Assembly (NCBI GenBank): GCA_022361215.1
Contig: JAKSBI010000799.1
Coordinates: 1 to 32,837 of the forward strand
Direction: 5' to 3'
Length of the DNA: 32,837 nt
Origin: Hyphomicrobiales bacterium
GTDB lineage: Bacteria; Pseudomonadota; Alphaproteobacteria; Rhizobiales; Methyloligellaceae
The notes beneath the pieces are model-generated. The model was not told the origin of the DNA. It saw only the letters and a program-made list of their open reading frames with translations, and searched no databases. The stretch's first letter is position 1, and each line of letters starts with the position of its first letter. The translations under genes were made by a program, and so were the position numbers. Shown here one piece after another: positions 15,564 to 23,290 of this stretch.

Positions 15564-16785
15564 CGTTTCAGTCCTCGAAGTCCAGCTATATGGCGAGACC
15601 ATCGGCAACCTGACGCATGTCCAAGGTGAGCGAACGCTTTTCAGTTTCACGGATGCCTATATCGCCGACGAACGAAGGCCGACCTTGAGCCTTTCATTCA
15701 AGGATGAGTTCGGCGAGCTTGTTACAGATGTCCGTCCCACGCGAAGGCAGGTGCCGCCATTTTTCTCTAACCTGCTGCCTGAAGGTCATTTGCGCGAATA
15801 TCTGGCTGAACGGGCTGGCGTCAATCCGGAGCGTGAGTTTTTCCTGCTCTGGATTCTGGGTCGGGATTTGCCGGGTGCGCTGACGATCCGTCCGGCTGAC
15901 GGTGAAGCTTGGCCGCCTGAACCGGAAGAGGAAACGGAGGAGGAAAAAGCAGCCAGGCGCGGGAACATTTTGCGGTTTTCACTTGCCGGCATCCAGCTCA
16001 AATTCTCCGCGCTCAAAGACGGCAGGAAGAATAAAGGTCTGACGATCCCGGCTGAAGGCGTCGGCGGCTCCTGGATCGTCAAGCTGCCCTCGGCGCGCTT
16101 CGAAGGCGTGCCGGAGAATGAATTTGCCATGATGCATTTGGCAAGCCTGATCGGCATTGACGTGCCCGATATCGACCTGATCGATCTCGAGTCTATCGAT
16201 GGTCTGCCTGGAGAGTTGGCGGCATTGAAGGGATCTGCCTTTGCGATCTCGCGCTTCGATCGCTCCAGCGACGGTCCGGTCCATATCGAAGATTTCGCGC
16301 AAATCTTTGGTGTTTTTCCGGAAGGAAAATACGGGAAGGCAAGCTATCGCAATGTTGCGACAGTGCTCGGCATTGAGACCGGCGAAGACGGCATTTCGGA
16401 TTTTGTCCGACAGCTTGTGTTCAGTGTCCTGATCGGCAATGGCGATCTGCACATCAAAAATTTCTCGCTGATCTATCGCGACCGGCGCACGCCTGCACTC
16501 TCTCCCGCATATGATCTCGTTTCGACGATCCCTTATATCAAGGACGATAACGCGGCTTTAAAATTCGTGCGCACAAAGCGCTTCGACAAGTTCACATTCG
16601 ACGAATTGTCTTACCTGGCCGGAAAGGCAGGCTTGGCAGAAAAACCGGTGCTTGATGTCGCCAAAGACACGATCACGCGTTTCCTTGATGTCTGGAACGT
16701 TGAGAAAACTCATTTGCCGCAAGCAGCCGAAGTGACACAGGCGATCGACGACCACTTGAAGACGTTGACGATCATGAAGGGCTGA
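15556..16785 (+). CDS. HipA-like Ser/Thr kinase toxin
   Basis: This 409-residue protein has the HipA architecture. The N-terminal subdomain (about 1-115) includes NLLPEGHLREYLAERAG. The glycine-rich loop FSLAGIQLKFS (about 139-149) and GSWIVKLPS, with a conserved Lys, follow. The catalytic loop is NGDLHIKNFSL near 294, and a DLVST segment near 320 supplies the metal-binding Asp. E. coli HipA phosphorylates glutamyl-tRNA synthetase and induces persistence; the target here is unknown. Key residues look intact, so it could be active. Two ATGs stand in tandem at 15553 and 15556. GGAGG is 6 nt before the second, so I use 15556; an ATG at 15538 is less likely. Confidence 0.9.
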   Translation: MADVSVLEVQLYGETIGNLTHVQGERTLFSFTDAYIADERRPTLSLSFKDEFGELVTDVRPTRRQVPPFFSNLLPEGHLREYLAERAGVNPEREFFLLWILGRDLPGALTIRPADGEAWPPEPEEETEEEKAARRGNILRFSLAGIQLKFSALKDGRKNKGLTIPAEGVGGSWIVKLPSARFEGVPENEFAMMHLASLIGIDVPDIDLIDLESIDGLPGELAALKGSAFAISRFDRSSDGPVHIEDFAQIFGVFPEGKYGKASYRNVATVLGIETGEDGISDFVRQLVFSVLIGNGDLHIKNFSLIYRDRRTPALSPAYDLVSTIPYIKDDNAALKFVRTKRFDKFTFDELSYLAGKAGLAEKPVLDVAKDTITRFLDVWNVEKTHLPQAAEVTQAIDDHLKTLTIMKG

Positions 16786-16974
16786 GTCGGGCGGGCTGAC
16801 GATCATCTTTATCTTCATCATTGTCATCGTCGCCACTCGTGAACGCGCGCAGCCCACCTGAGAGCGCCGATCCCGATCTCCGTCAGCTACGACGCATCAC
16901 GTCTGCCTGGCGGCAAGCGCTATCGCATGGACCGGGCGGCTGCACGATCGGTCCGGCACACTGTCCCCCGATCG

Positions 16975-19047
16975 TCAGTACCTCCACCGTATGCCGCCGA
17001 AGACCGAGCGGGGATCTCCGGGAAAATAGCTGGCGATGTCGGCCCCCTTCACGTTGTCCCGCGCGAGCGTGGTGGAAATATACTCTTCGTCGCTCAGGTT
17101 CCGGGCATCGACGAACCACTCCATACCGCCGGGCAAGTCACCCGACAGGCTGAGATGCACGAGCGTATAGCCGTCGTCTCCGACGGTGTTGGCATGATCG
17201 ATCCAGGTCGTTCCGCCGCGCCATTCGACCATGGGCGAGATCGTCAGCCAGGGCACCGGCGTCCATGACAGCCGGACGTTGAGGCTGTGGGGCGGGACTC
17301 CGGCCAGGTCGTTATCGCCGAAGGCGGCATCGTCATCGAAGCGGAAGTCGCTCCAAAGGTAGCTGGCCCTCAACTCGACGGTCGCGCTCAACGGCAGGCT
17401 GGCACCGAACTCGAACCCGCGATGCACTGTCGCGTCGGCATTGGTGGTCCCGAGGGAGGCGCCGTTTTCGTCGATCAGCGCCAGGAATTCGTTGTCGATC
17501 TCCGAGTAGTAGCCGGTCGCTTCGATGCTCACCTCACCGGCACGGCGACGCCAGCCGATCTCATACGTCGTTGCCGTCTGCGCATCCGGCAGCGGGAGAT
17601 TGGGCAGAACCCGGGCTTCGCCGAAAGGCGCAGGCTCGAAGCTGCGGCTGACATTCGCATAAAGCTGATCGGCCTCGTTGATGTCGTAGAGAACGCCGAG
17701 TTTCGGGCTGAAGCCGTCGAACGCCTCGTCATAGCTGCGAGCCGGCGATGCCCGATTGTCCAGTTCCCGCTCGGCGCGCGTGACCTGTGCCCCCGCCTGG
17801 ACTGTCAGAGCATCGCTGAGACCGTGGGAGTATTCGGCATAGGCGACATAAGTCCGCCCGTCGAGCTCCGTCCGTCCGCGATAGGCTCCCCGCTGACCGC
17901 CCGTGTTTGCAAAGCGGTCTTCCTCGCCGAGATAGCGCGCAGCGGACACGCCGACCACGAGTCGCCTCGCTGCATCGGTCTCGGCGAAATCGAGAACGCC
18001 CCGGACATCGAGCCCCGTATTCCGTGCATCCTGATCGAGAATTCCGAAAATCGTCGGATGATAGCGGTCCCTCTCGGAATAGAAGACGGAGGTGACCAGC
18101 TCGGCGCCCTCGGCTGGAGCCCAGGAAAGCCGGGCGGCGGTCCGCTTCATCGTGTAATCGTTCGAGGCATTGAGCTCGCTGTAGTTGCGCCCCGCCTGTT
18201 CCGGATCGTCCTCGATCTGAGCCAGAGAGAGAGGGCCCGGCAATTCCAGCTCGGAATCGACATAGTTGAGATAGAGGCGCGTCTCCAACGTATCGCTGAT
18301 ACGGTAGCCGACATTCGCCGAAGCTCTTGTCGCCCTGGTCGCGGACTGGTCCCGCCAGCCGTCCTGTTCGCCCATGGTGAGGCTGAGCGCGCCATCGAGG
18401 TTCTCCCGCGCGCCGCCGACCTGAACATGGCCACGCCGCTGCCCGAAGGAGCCGGCATCGAGCCGGGCAGCCAGCGGCGGCGCGGTTCGTCCCGTCGGCG
18501 TGACGAAATTGATGGCGCCGCCAAGCGTGCTGGAGCCATATTCGAGCGCATTGCCGCCCCGCCAGATTTCAACGAACTGGAGGGCGAGCGGATCGATCGA
18601 CTGAAAATCCCCTCCCCCATCGGCGAGGTTCAGGGGAATGCCGTCCTGGTAGAGCTGGATACCGCGAAGTTGAAAGCCGCGCTGAATGCCTGAGCCGCGG
18701 ATGGACAAGCGTGTCTCCTCGCCGTGGCGGGTCTGGGTCAATACGCCCGGGGCGAACGACAGAACGTCGCTGAGCGTTGTCGCGCGGCTGTCTTCGAAGA
18801 CCTCCGCCCCGACGACCGACGTGCCGCCGGCCCGTAGATCGAGCTCTTCCTGCGCGGCCTCCAAGGCAGGGCCGGGGCCCGTCACGCGGACCGTATCGAG
18901 CGTCACATGCCCCGCGGACGTTTCAGCTTCAGAGGCTTCGGCATTGGTTTGCGGCAAGGGGGCTTCGGCGTTTTGCGCGAATGCCGGTGCGGCGATCACG
19001 GCAAGCGCCGCTCCGCCGAGGAAGCGGCGATAGAGTCTCGATGGCAT
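16975..19047 (-). CDS. TonB-dependent outer-membrane receptor
   Basis: This 690-residue receptor has a signal peptide (about 1-24, ending APAFAQ), a TonB-box-like LDTVRVTG, a plug domain (about 60-190, with TLSDVLSFAPGV, RLSIRGSGIQRG and the terminal GGAINFVTP motif) and a 22-strand-type barrel ending in FGGIRWRY. It would import a ligand, commonly an iron complex, across the outer membrane using TonB energy. The RGIQLYQDGIPLNLADG segment resembles FecA/PupB-like siderophore and citrate receptors, but there is no N-terminal signalling domain and no sigma/anti-sigma pair nearby. The ATG at 19047 is preferred to the frame opening at 19116 because it begins the signal peptide. It lies 93 bp downstream of the DUF2946-like gene and is probably cotranscribed with it. 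Confidence 0.93.
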   Translation of the reverse strand: MPSRLYRRFLGGAALAVIAAPAFAQNAEAPLPQTNAEASEAETSAGHVTLDTVRVTGPGPALEAAQEELDLRAGGTSVVGAEVFEDSRATTLSDVLSFAPGVLTQTRHGEETRLSIRGSGIQRGFQLRGIQLYQDGIPLNLADGGGDFQSIDPLALQFVEIWRGGNALEYGSSTLGGAINFVTPTGRTAPPLAARLDAGSFGQRRGHVQVGGARENLDGALSLTMGEQDGWRDQSATRATRASANVGYRISDTLETRLYLNYVDSELELPGPLSLAQIEDDPEQAGRNYSELNASNDYTMKRTAARLSWAPAEGAELVTSVFYSERDRYHPTIFGILDQDARNTGLDVRGVLDFAETDAARRLVVGVSAARYLGEEDRFANTGGQRGAYRGRTELDGRTYVAYAEYSHGLSDALTVQAGAQVTRAERELDNRASPARSYDEAFDGFSPKLGVLYDINEADQLYANVSRSFEPAPFGEARVLPNLPLPDAQTATTYEIGWRRRAGEVSIEATGYYSEIDNEFLALIDENGASLGTTNADATVHRGFEFGASLPLSATVELRASYLWSDFRFDDDAAFGDNDLAGVPPHSLNVRLSWTPVPWLTISPMVEWRGGTTWIDHANTVGDDGYTLVHLSLSGDLPGGMEWFVDARNLSDEEYISTTLARDNVKGADIASYFPGDPRSVFGGIRWRY

Positions 19048-19140
19048 AAGAGTGTCTCGCGAACTGAAAGCGGAGCGCACAAGGGGGAAGGGGGGCGCCC
19101 GGAAACGGCGCCTCAAAGGCGCCGGTCGACTGTCTTGCGT

Positions 19141-19542
19141 TCAGAGGTGAAGCGGAGGTCCGCGAGACCCGAGAGGCGGCCCCTGCGCCTTGCGCACGAA
19201 GCCGCCGGGTTCGTAACAGACATGATCTGCGACCGAGGCAAGCTCCGCAGGCGTCGCCACAGCGACGGGCTCGGGCGGGGGCACGACATGAACGGGGGTG
19301 CAAAGCGGGCAATGCCCGTCGAGCGGCTGACGATCGGGCGCCTCGTCGCCGAGGAGCCTTGCAATCCGCTCGATCGCGGCCTTCGCGTCCGCCGATAACT
19401 GTCCGGACGGCGCACAGATGAGACGCGAAACGTCGACGCCATGCGAGGCGGCAACGGCAAACGTGGCCGGCAGGAGAACCTGCACAACAATGGCCAGCAT
19501 TGCGAAGAATCTGGCGGCACTATACCCGATACCGCGTTTCAT
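19141..19542 (-). CDS. DUF2946-like small exported protein
   Basis: This 133-residue protein has an N-terminal hydrophobic signal or anchor (about residues 8-31). A central helix is followed by the short HCPLC motif near 80, then a Pro-rich stretch, and the C-terminus ends in SRGPPLHL. The His-Cys-X-X-Cys motif and the RGPP tail are what I recognise of the DUF2946 family, which is often found beside TonB-dependent receptors and metal-related genes. Its function is not known; the Cys/His cluster invites metal binding as a hypothesis. The ATG at 19542 has AGGCGG just upstream; an earlier in-frame start at 19578 would place extra residues before the signal. I saw no clear Fur-type box upstream. 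Confidence 0.7.
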   Translation of the reverse strand: MKRGIGYSAARFFAMLAIVVQVLLPATFAVAASHGVDVSRLICAPSGQLSADAKAAIERIARLLGDEAPDRQPLDGHCPLCTPVHVVPPPEPVAVATPAELASVADHVCYEPGGFVRKAQGPPLGSRGPPLHL

Positions 19543-19709
19543 TACCGCCTGGATAGCTGAGAACGCCCCGGAACGCATCTCGCTCTATTGTCGCGGTTCT
19601 GAAAAAAAGCCATGAAGCTTCGGCGCGCGGGGCCCCGCGACCGGTTCGGCTAACCCGACACTCACGCACAAGACCCTCGCCACGCGCCACGGCCGAAGGT
19701 CCCCCGCCC

Positions 19710-19919
19710 TCAGCTCTCCTTCAGCTCGCGCGCTTCCTCGGGCAGCATGATGGGGATGCCGTCGCGGATCGGGTAGGCGAGGCCCGCGGCCCGGCTGATC
19801 AGCTCCTGGGCCTCCGGGTCGTACTCCAGCGCGGTCTTGGTCAGCGGGCAGACCAGGATCTCCAGGAGCTTCGGGTCGACGCCCGCCGTGGCCCGCTCGC
19901 CGCTTTTCTCTTCGCTCAT
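19710..19919 (-). CDS. Trm112 family protein
   Basis: This 69-residue protein is a bacterial Trm112/YcaR-type protein. The core [17 protein letters not shown] (about residues 18-34), the [26 protein letters not shown] segment and the total length match the family. Bacterial members have one Cys-Pro rather than a full zinc site, as here. In eukaryotes and archaea Trm112 activates methyltransferases; bacterial partners are little studied. It follows the LON-domain gene by 25 bp on the same strand, an order seen in many alphaproteobacteria, and is likely cotranscribed. Confidence 0.93.
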   Translation of the reverse strand: MSEEKSGERATAGVDPKLLEILVCPLTKTALEYDPEAQELISRAAGLAYPIRDGIPIMLPEEARELKES

Positions 19920-19944
19920 TCTCGCCGGTCCTTGTCTCTGCCGG

Positions 19945-20574
19945 TCACTGCATGGTGCTCTCGGTGCCGTCGTCGCGGGCGGCCAGCTCCATCTCGGCCA
20001 GCGCCACCAGCACCTCGGCGCGGGACTTCAGGTCCGGCGCCTCCAGCAGCGCCTGCTTCTCCTCCGCCCCATAGGGGCTGATCATGGAGAGCGTGTTCAC
20101 CAGCCGCTCGTTGGTCGAGTGATTGATGCTGTCCCAGTCGGCGGTCAGCTCGTGGGCCTCGAGGTAGGTCTTCAGGACGGTCAGCAGGCGGTCCCGGTCC
20201 ACCGCGTCCTCGCCTTCGCCGCGGATCAGGTCGTCGGCATAGGGCTCGTAGTCGGCCTCGATCGTCCGATAGGGATCTTCAGTCTCCGTCTCGCCCGCCA
20301 GCTCCAGGCGGCAGATCCCGGTCAGCGTGATCAGGATGCGGCCGTCGTCGGTCTCGGAGAAGGCGGTGAGCCGGCCGATGCCGCCGACCGTGCGCAGCGG
20401 AAAGGTCTTGCCCTCCGGCGACTGCTCGTCGCCGGCCGGCGCCTTCGGCTGCAGCACCGCGAGCATGCGCTCGCCCGCCAGCACGTCGCTGATCATGGCC
20501 AGATAGCGCGGCTCGAAGACGTTCAGCGGCAAGGTCGTGCGGGGCAACAGGATGACGCCGCGCAGCGGGAACAC
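19945..20574 (-). CDS. LON substrate-binding (N-terminal) domain protein, start unclear
   Basis: This protein is a stand-alone LON-N (PUA-like) domain without ATPase or protease parts; [24 protein letters not shown] and GGIGRLTAF are family hallmarks. Its role is not established; substrate recognition is presumed. The first usable start is the GTG at 20574 (209 residues), but it has no adjacent ribosome-binding site. The frame continues upstream with [13 protein letters not shown], the residues normally found at the N-terminus in relatives, and then runs into the palindromic element at 20651. No ATG, GTG or TTG occurs in frame before the stop at 20737-20739. A CTG at 20592 with AGGAG 10 nt upstream, or the ATA at 20622, are non-standard alternatives. 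The start may have been lost when the element arrived. Confidence 0.85.
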   Translation of the reverse strand: MFPLRGVILLPRTTLPLNVFEPRYLAMISDVLAGERMLAVLQPKAPAGDEQSPEGKTFPLRTVGGIGRLTAFSETDDGRILITLTGICRLELAGETETEDPYRTIEADYEPYADDLIRGEGEDAVDRDRLLTVLKTYLEAHELTADWDSINHSTNERLVNTLSMISPYGAEEKQALLEAPDLKSRAEVLVALAEMELAARDDGTESTMQ

Positions 20575-20650
20575 CGGCAGCGTCGCGGGCAGATCCTCCG
20601 GTCTCCTGTAGCGATCGGTTATCCCAAGATGCGCGCGTCCTTCGGCGCTT

Positions 20651-20918
20651 AGGGCCTGTTGAGACTTACGTTGCGGTGCTGGCGGGTCACATTCGAGGGC
20701 TGGACGTCGTTGCGAAAAGCTAGAAGTGGAAAGGCACTACGTCGCTTTCCGCGCCTAGCCAGCCCTCGAATGTGACCCGTCCCTCCGGGATTTTGCGAGA
20801 TTGGCCCATCTCCGCGTCACTCGGGCTTGAATATGCAAGGCATGTCCTGCGCCCTCGTTCCTAAAGCTGGGCCAATCTCGCAAAACCAGCATCCACAACG
20901 CAAGTGTCAACAGGCCCT
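20651..20918. repeat. Palindromic MITE-like element, copy A (composite)
   Basis: This 268-bp element is bounded by imperfect inverted ends of about 30 bp that begin AGGGCCTGTTGA. Inside lies a perfect 20-bp inverted repeat (20684-20703 and 20759-20778) around a 55-bp centre. That centre differs from copy B at only about two positions and contains GGAAAG and CTTTCC as a further small stem. Unlike copy B it carries a 100-bp extra module with its own perfect 18-bp inverted repeat (20791-20808 and 20868-20885). There is no coding capacity. It occupies the gap between the cnoX-type gene and the LON-domain gene. Size, inverted ends and lack of genes suggest a non-autonomous mobile element; no matching transposase is in the window. 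Confidence 0.75.
20791..20885. repeat. Second stem-loop module inside copy A
   Basis: TTTTGCGAGATTGGCCCA (20791-20808) is perfectly complementary to 20868-20885, enclosing 59 bp. The module is absent from copy B, where the outer arm joins directly to AGCATCCAC, so it looks like an insertion into, or an alternative form of, the simple element. The 59-bp centre holds no recognised feature. Confidence 0.7.
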
Positions 20919-20970
20919 AGACCGTCTTGCGGGCAATCGGGTGGGCAGGTCCCATGAAGCTAAAAAGCCC

Positions 20971-21891
20971 CTAGGCGAACAGCAGCGAGGAGAGCTGCTG
21001 CCGGCCCCGCACGGTGGCCGGGTCCTTCGGGCCCCAGGCCTCGAAGAACTGCACGAGCTGCTTGCGAGCCGCCTCGTCGTTCCAGGCCCGGTCCCGGGCG
21101 ATGATGGCCAGCAGGTGCTCCATGGCGCCCTCGTGGTCGCCCTGGGCGTTGAGCGCGATGGCCAGGTCGTAGCGCGCCTGGAAGTCGGCGGGCTGGCTTT
21201 CGACGGCGCGCCGGAGGCTCTCGGTGTCGCCCGCATCGGCCGATTTCTGCGCCAGGTCGAGGGCGGCCGCGGCGCTGGCGATCGGCCCTGCGTCCGCCTG
21301 GTTCGGCGGCGCCAGCGCCAGGGTCTGCTCGGCGCGCTCCAGGTCGCCCGACCGGATGTAGCACTTGGCCAGCCCGGCGATCGCATTGACGTTCTGCGCC
21401 TCCTGCTGGAGCACGGCGCCGTAGATCTGGGCGGCGGCGTTGATGTCGCCGGCCTCGAGCTGGGCGTCGGCCTCGGCGATGGCCGCATCGAGGCCGTCGT
21501 CCGCCGGGGCGCCGCCGATGCGCTCGATGAAGGCCTTGATCTGGCTCTCCGGCACCGCGCCCATGAAGCCGTCCACCGGCCGCCCGTCCTTGAAGGCGAA
21601 CACCGCCGGGATCGACTGCACGCCCATCTGGCCGGGGATGGCCGGGTGCTCGTCGATGTTCAGCTTCACCAGCCGCACCGCGCCCTTCGCCGCCTTCACC
21701 AGGCGCTCCAGGATCGGGGTGAGCTGCTTGCAGGGCCCGCACCAGGGCGCCCAGAAGTCCACCAGCACGGGCGCCTTGCGGGAGGCCTCGATGACGTCGG
21801 CCACGAAGTCGTTGGTGGTGGTGTCCTTGATCAGCTCCGCGTCCGGGATCTCGGCCCCGCCGGGGCCGGCGTTCAGGATCGGCGTTTCCAT
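20971..21891 (-). CDS. cnoX: CnoX-type thioredoxin with TPR domain
   Basis: This 306-residue protein joins a thioredoxin domain (about residues 20-130) to a C-terminal tetratricopeptide-like helical region (about 135-300). The redox motif WCGPC is at 50-54, and the cis-Pro is in QSIPAVFAF near 94. This is the chaperedoxin CnoX (YbbN) layout; such proteins hold unfolding clients during oxidative (bleach) stress. E. coli CnoX lacks the second active-site Cys, whereas this copy keeps both, as in Caulobacter, so it may also act as a reductase. It is followed by copy A of the palindromic element and then by the LON-domain and Trm112 genes; upstream is the YbaK-type gene at 107 bp. Confidence 0.92.
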   Translation of the reverse strand: METPILNAGPGGAEIPDAELIKDTTTNDFVADVIEASRKAPVLVDFWAPWCGPCKQLTPILERLVKAAKGAVRLVKLNIDEHPAIPGQMGVQSIPAVFAFKDGRPVDGFMGAVPESQIKAFIERIGGAPADDGLDAAIAEADAQLEAGDINAAAQIYGAVLQQEAQNVNAIAGLAKCYIRSGDLERAEQTLALAPPNQADAGPIASAAAALDLAQKSADAGDTESLRRAVESQPADFQARYDLAIALNAQGDHEGAMEHLLAIIARDRAWNDEAARKQLVQFFEAWGPKDPATVRGRQQLSSLLFA

Positions 21892-21959
21892 GGCTTACAC
21901 GTTCTCTCGACGGTCGTCCGGGCTCATACCCGGCGGTTGCGTTCCATGTATGGGATCTC

Positions 21960-21987
21960 GCGGGCCAAGATGACCATCTCGGCCCGC
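21960..21987 (-). terminator. Possible stem-loop after the YbaK-type gene
   Basis: GCGGGCC (21960-21966) pairs with GGCCCGC (21981-21987), and the inner AGAT and ATCT extend the stem past one mismatch. It stands 12 bp beyond the stop of the YbaK-type gene and 69 bp before the cnoX start. There is no T-run on the minus strand, so it may be a weak or factor-assisted terminator, or simply an mRNA-stabilising structure. Confidence 0.35.
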
Positions 21988-21998
21988 TTTGGCAACTC

Positions 21999-22532
21999 TC
22001 AGGTGGCGCCCGCTCCTTGCGCTTCGGCCGCCAGCGCCTCCTCGCTCACGGCCAGCACTGCGGGCTCGTGGCCGCAGGCGCGCGCGAAGGCGAGCAGGTC
22101 CGGGGTGGCGATGGTGGTCGTGGCGGTGTTCTCCAGCGGGTGAAAGTTGAGCCGGTCCTGGCGCATCATGTCGGTGTCGAAAATCACACCGACCTTGGCG
22201 TCCGGGTCGTTGATCAGGGCGAAGGGCGTCACCGAGCCCGCCGGCACGCCCAGCGTCTCCTCCAGCAGCGCGCCGCTGCCGAAGCTGAGCCGGCCCGAGC
22301 CGATGCGCTTGTGCAGGCTTTTCAGGTCGATGGTCGCGGTCTCCAGCGCCACCACCAGCCAGAGGCTGCCCTTCTTGCACTTCAGGAACAGGTTCTTGGT
22401 GTGGCCGCCGGGGATCCGGCCCCTGAGCGCCCGGGACTCCTCCACCGTGAAGAGCGGCGGATGCTCCACCGTGGTGGAGGCGATACCGAGGCTTTCGAGG
22501 CGCTGCAGCAGATCGTCACGGGTCGCGGGCAT
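21999..22532 (-). CDS. YbaK/ProX-type aminoacyl-tRNA deacylase
   Basis: This 177-residue protein has the YbaK/Cys-tRNA(Pro) deacylase fold of the stand-alone ProX/ProXp group. FTVEESRALRGRIPGGHTKNLFLKCKKG (about residues 29-56) contains the conserved Lys-Asn-Leu-Phe-Leu stretch. VTPFALINDP and FHPLENTATTTI near the C-terminus are also characteristic. Family members hydrolyse mischarged tRNA, often Ala-tRNA(Pro), protecting translation accuracy; the exact substrate is not proven here. The ATG at 22532 is chosen because AAGG lies 7 nt upstream; an ATG at 22550 would start inside the palindromic element. Thus the ribosome-binding site itself lies within copy B. Confidence 0.9.
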   Translation of the reverse strand: MPATRDDLLQRLESLGIASTTVEHPPLFTVEESRALRGRIPGGHTKNLFLKCKKGSLWLVVALETATIDLKSLHKRIGSGRLSFGSGALLEETLGVPAGSVTPFALINDPDAKVGVIFDTDMMRQDRLNFHPLENTATTTIATPDLLAFARACGHEPAVLAVSEEALAAEAQGAGAT

Positions 22533-22535
22533 GAT

Positions 22536-22697
22536 AGGGCCTTTTGACATTCACGTTGCGGTTCTGGCGGGGCACATTCGAGCGCTGGACGTCGTTGCGA
22601 AAAGCTAGAAGTGGAAAGACACGACGTCGCTTTCCGCGCCTAGCCAGCGCTCGAATGTGCCCCGCCAGCATCCACAAGGCAAATGTCAACAGGCCCT
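22536..22697. repeat. Palindromic MITE-like element, copy B (simple)
   Basis: This 162-bp element reads almost as one long hairpin. Ends beginning AGGGCC with TTGACATT are near-complementary over about 54 bp, including a perfect 25-bp inner inverted repeat (22564-22588 and 22644-22668), around a 55-bp centre. Compared with copy A, two stem positions differ and both are changed on the two arms so that pairing is kept. The left end stops 4 bp before the start codon of the YbaK-type gene. The right end lies about 100 bp before the small membrane-protein gene. It has no coding capacity. Confidence 0.78.
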
Positions 22698-22800
22698 GGG
22701 CGGAGACCTTGGTTCTTGGCGAGCTCAGCGCTTATTATCCTCTGGCCGCGCCGGCGGCAATGCGCCGCGGCGCCAGGGGGACAGCACGGCCAGGACCGCA

Positions 22801-23181
22801 ATGACCAAGACCGCGTTCAGCGTCTATCTCTACGGCCTCTACCTGATGACCGCCATCGGCGTCCCGTTCGTGGTCATGCCGCATTTCGCGCTGGGCCTTT
22901 TCGGCATGACCGCCGGCGACGAGATGTGGGTGCGCCTGGCCGGCGTGCTGAGCGCCGTCATGGGCGGCTTTTACGTCATGGCCGTGCACACCGATCTCAC
23001 CCGCTTCTACGGCTGGACGGTGCCGGCGCGCCTGGTCTCGGGCGCCTTCCTCTACGTCATGGCGGCGCTCGGCCATGTGGGCCCGGCCATCGTCGTCTTC
23101 GCCACGCTCGACACGGTCTCCGCCGGCCTCACCTGGCTGGCCCTGCGCTTCGAGCCCGAGGCGGCGCCGGCCTCGGGCTGA
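22801..23181 (+). CDS. Small integral membrane protein, unknown function
   Basis: This 126-residue protein has four likely transmembrane helices at about 8-30, 42-62, 75-93 and 96-116. The conserved-looking features are VVMPHFALGLFGM, an Arg-Leu-Ala-Gly within the second helix, and TDLTRFYGWTVPARL in the loop before helix three. It resembles small four-helix proteins annotated only by domains of unknown function, and I do not name a family. The ATG at 22801 has AGGA 6 nt upstream and begins the first helix, so longer frames are not used. It stands alone between copy B and tRNA-Gly. Confidence 0.75.
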   Translation: MTKTAFSVYLYGLYLMTAIGVPFVVMPHFALGLFGMTAGDEMWVRLAGVLSAVMGGFYVMAVHTDLTRFYGWTVPARLVSGAFLYVMAALGHVGPAIVVFATLDTVSAGLTWLALRFEPEAAPASG

Positions 23182-23290
23182 TGTGATGGGCCGCCCCCTT
23201 GTAAACGCTGTCTTCAGAGCTTTATTGCAATGTGCCGGTCTTTGCGCCATAAACGGGCGCTGCCGCCCCGGCGGCCATTCAATCGAGTGT

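Noticed and set aside
20971-21742. Long alternative frames across the cnoX-type gene
   Set aside because: They are GC-rich shadow frames without recognisable motifs, and the true frame has a thioredoxin active site and TPR-like helices.
20651-22697. A composite transposon formed by the two palindromic elements around ybaK and cnoX
   Set aside because: The enclosed genes are ordinary housekeeping genes, no transposase is present, and two nearby copies can arise by independent insertion.
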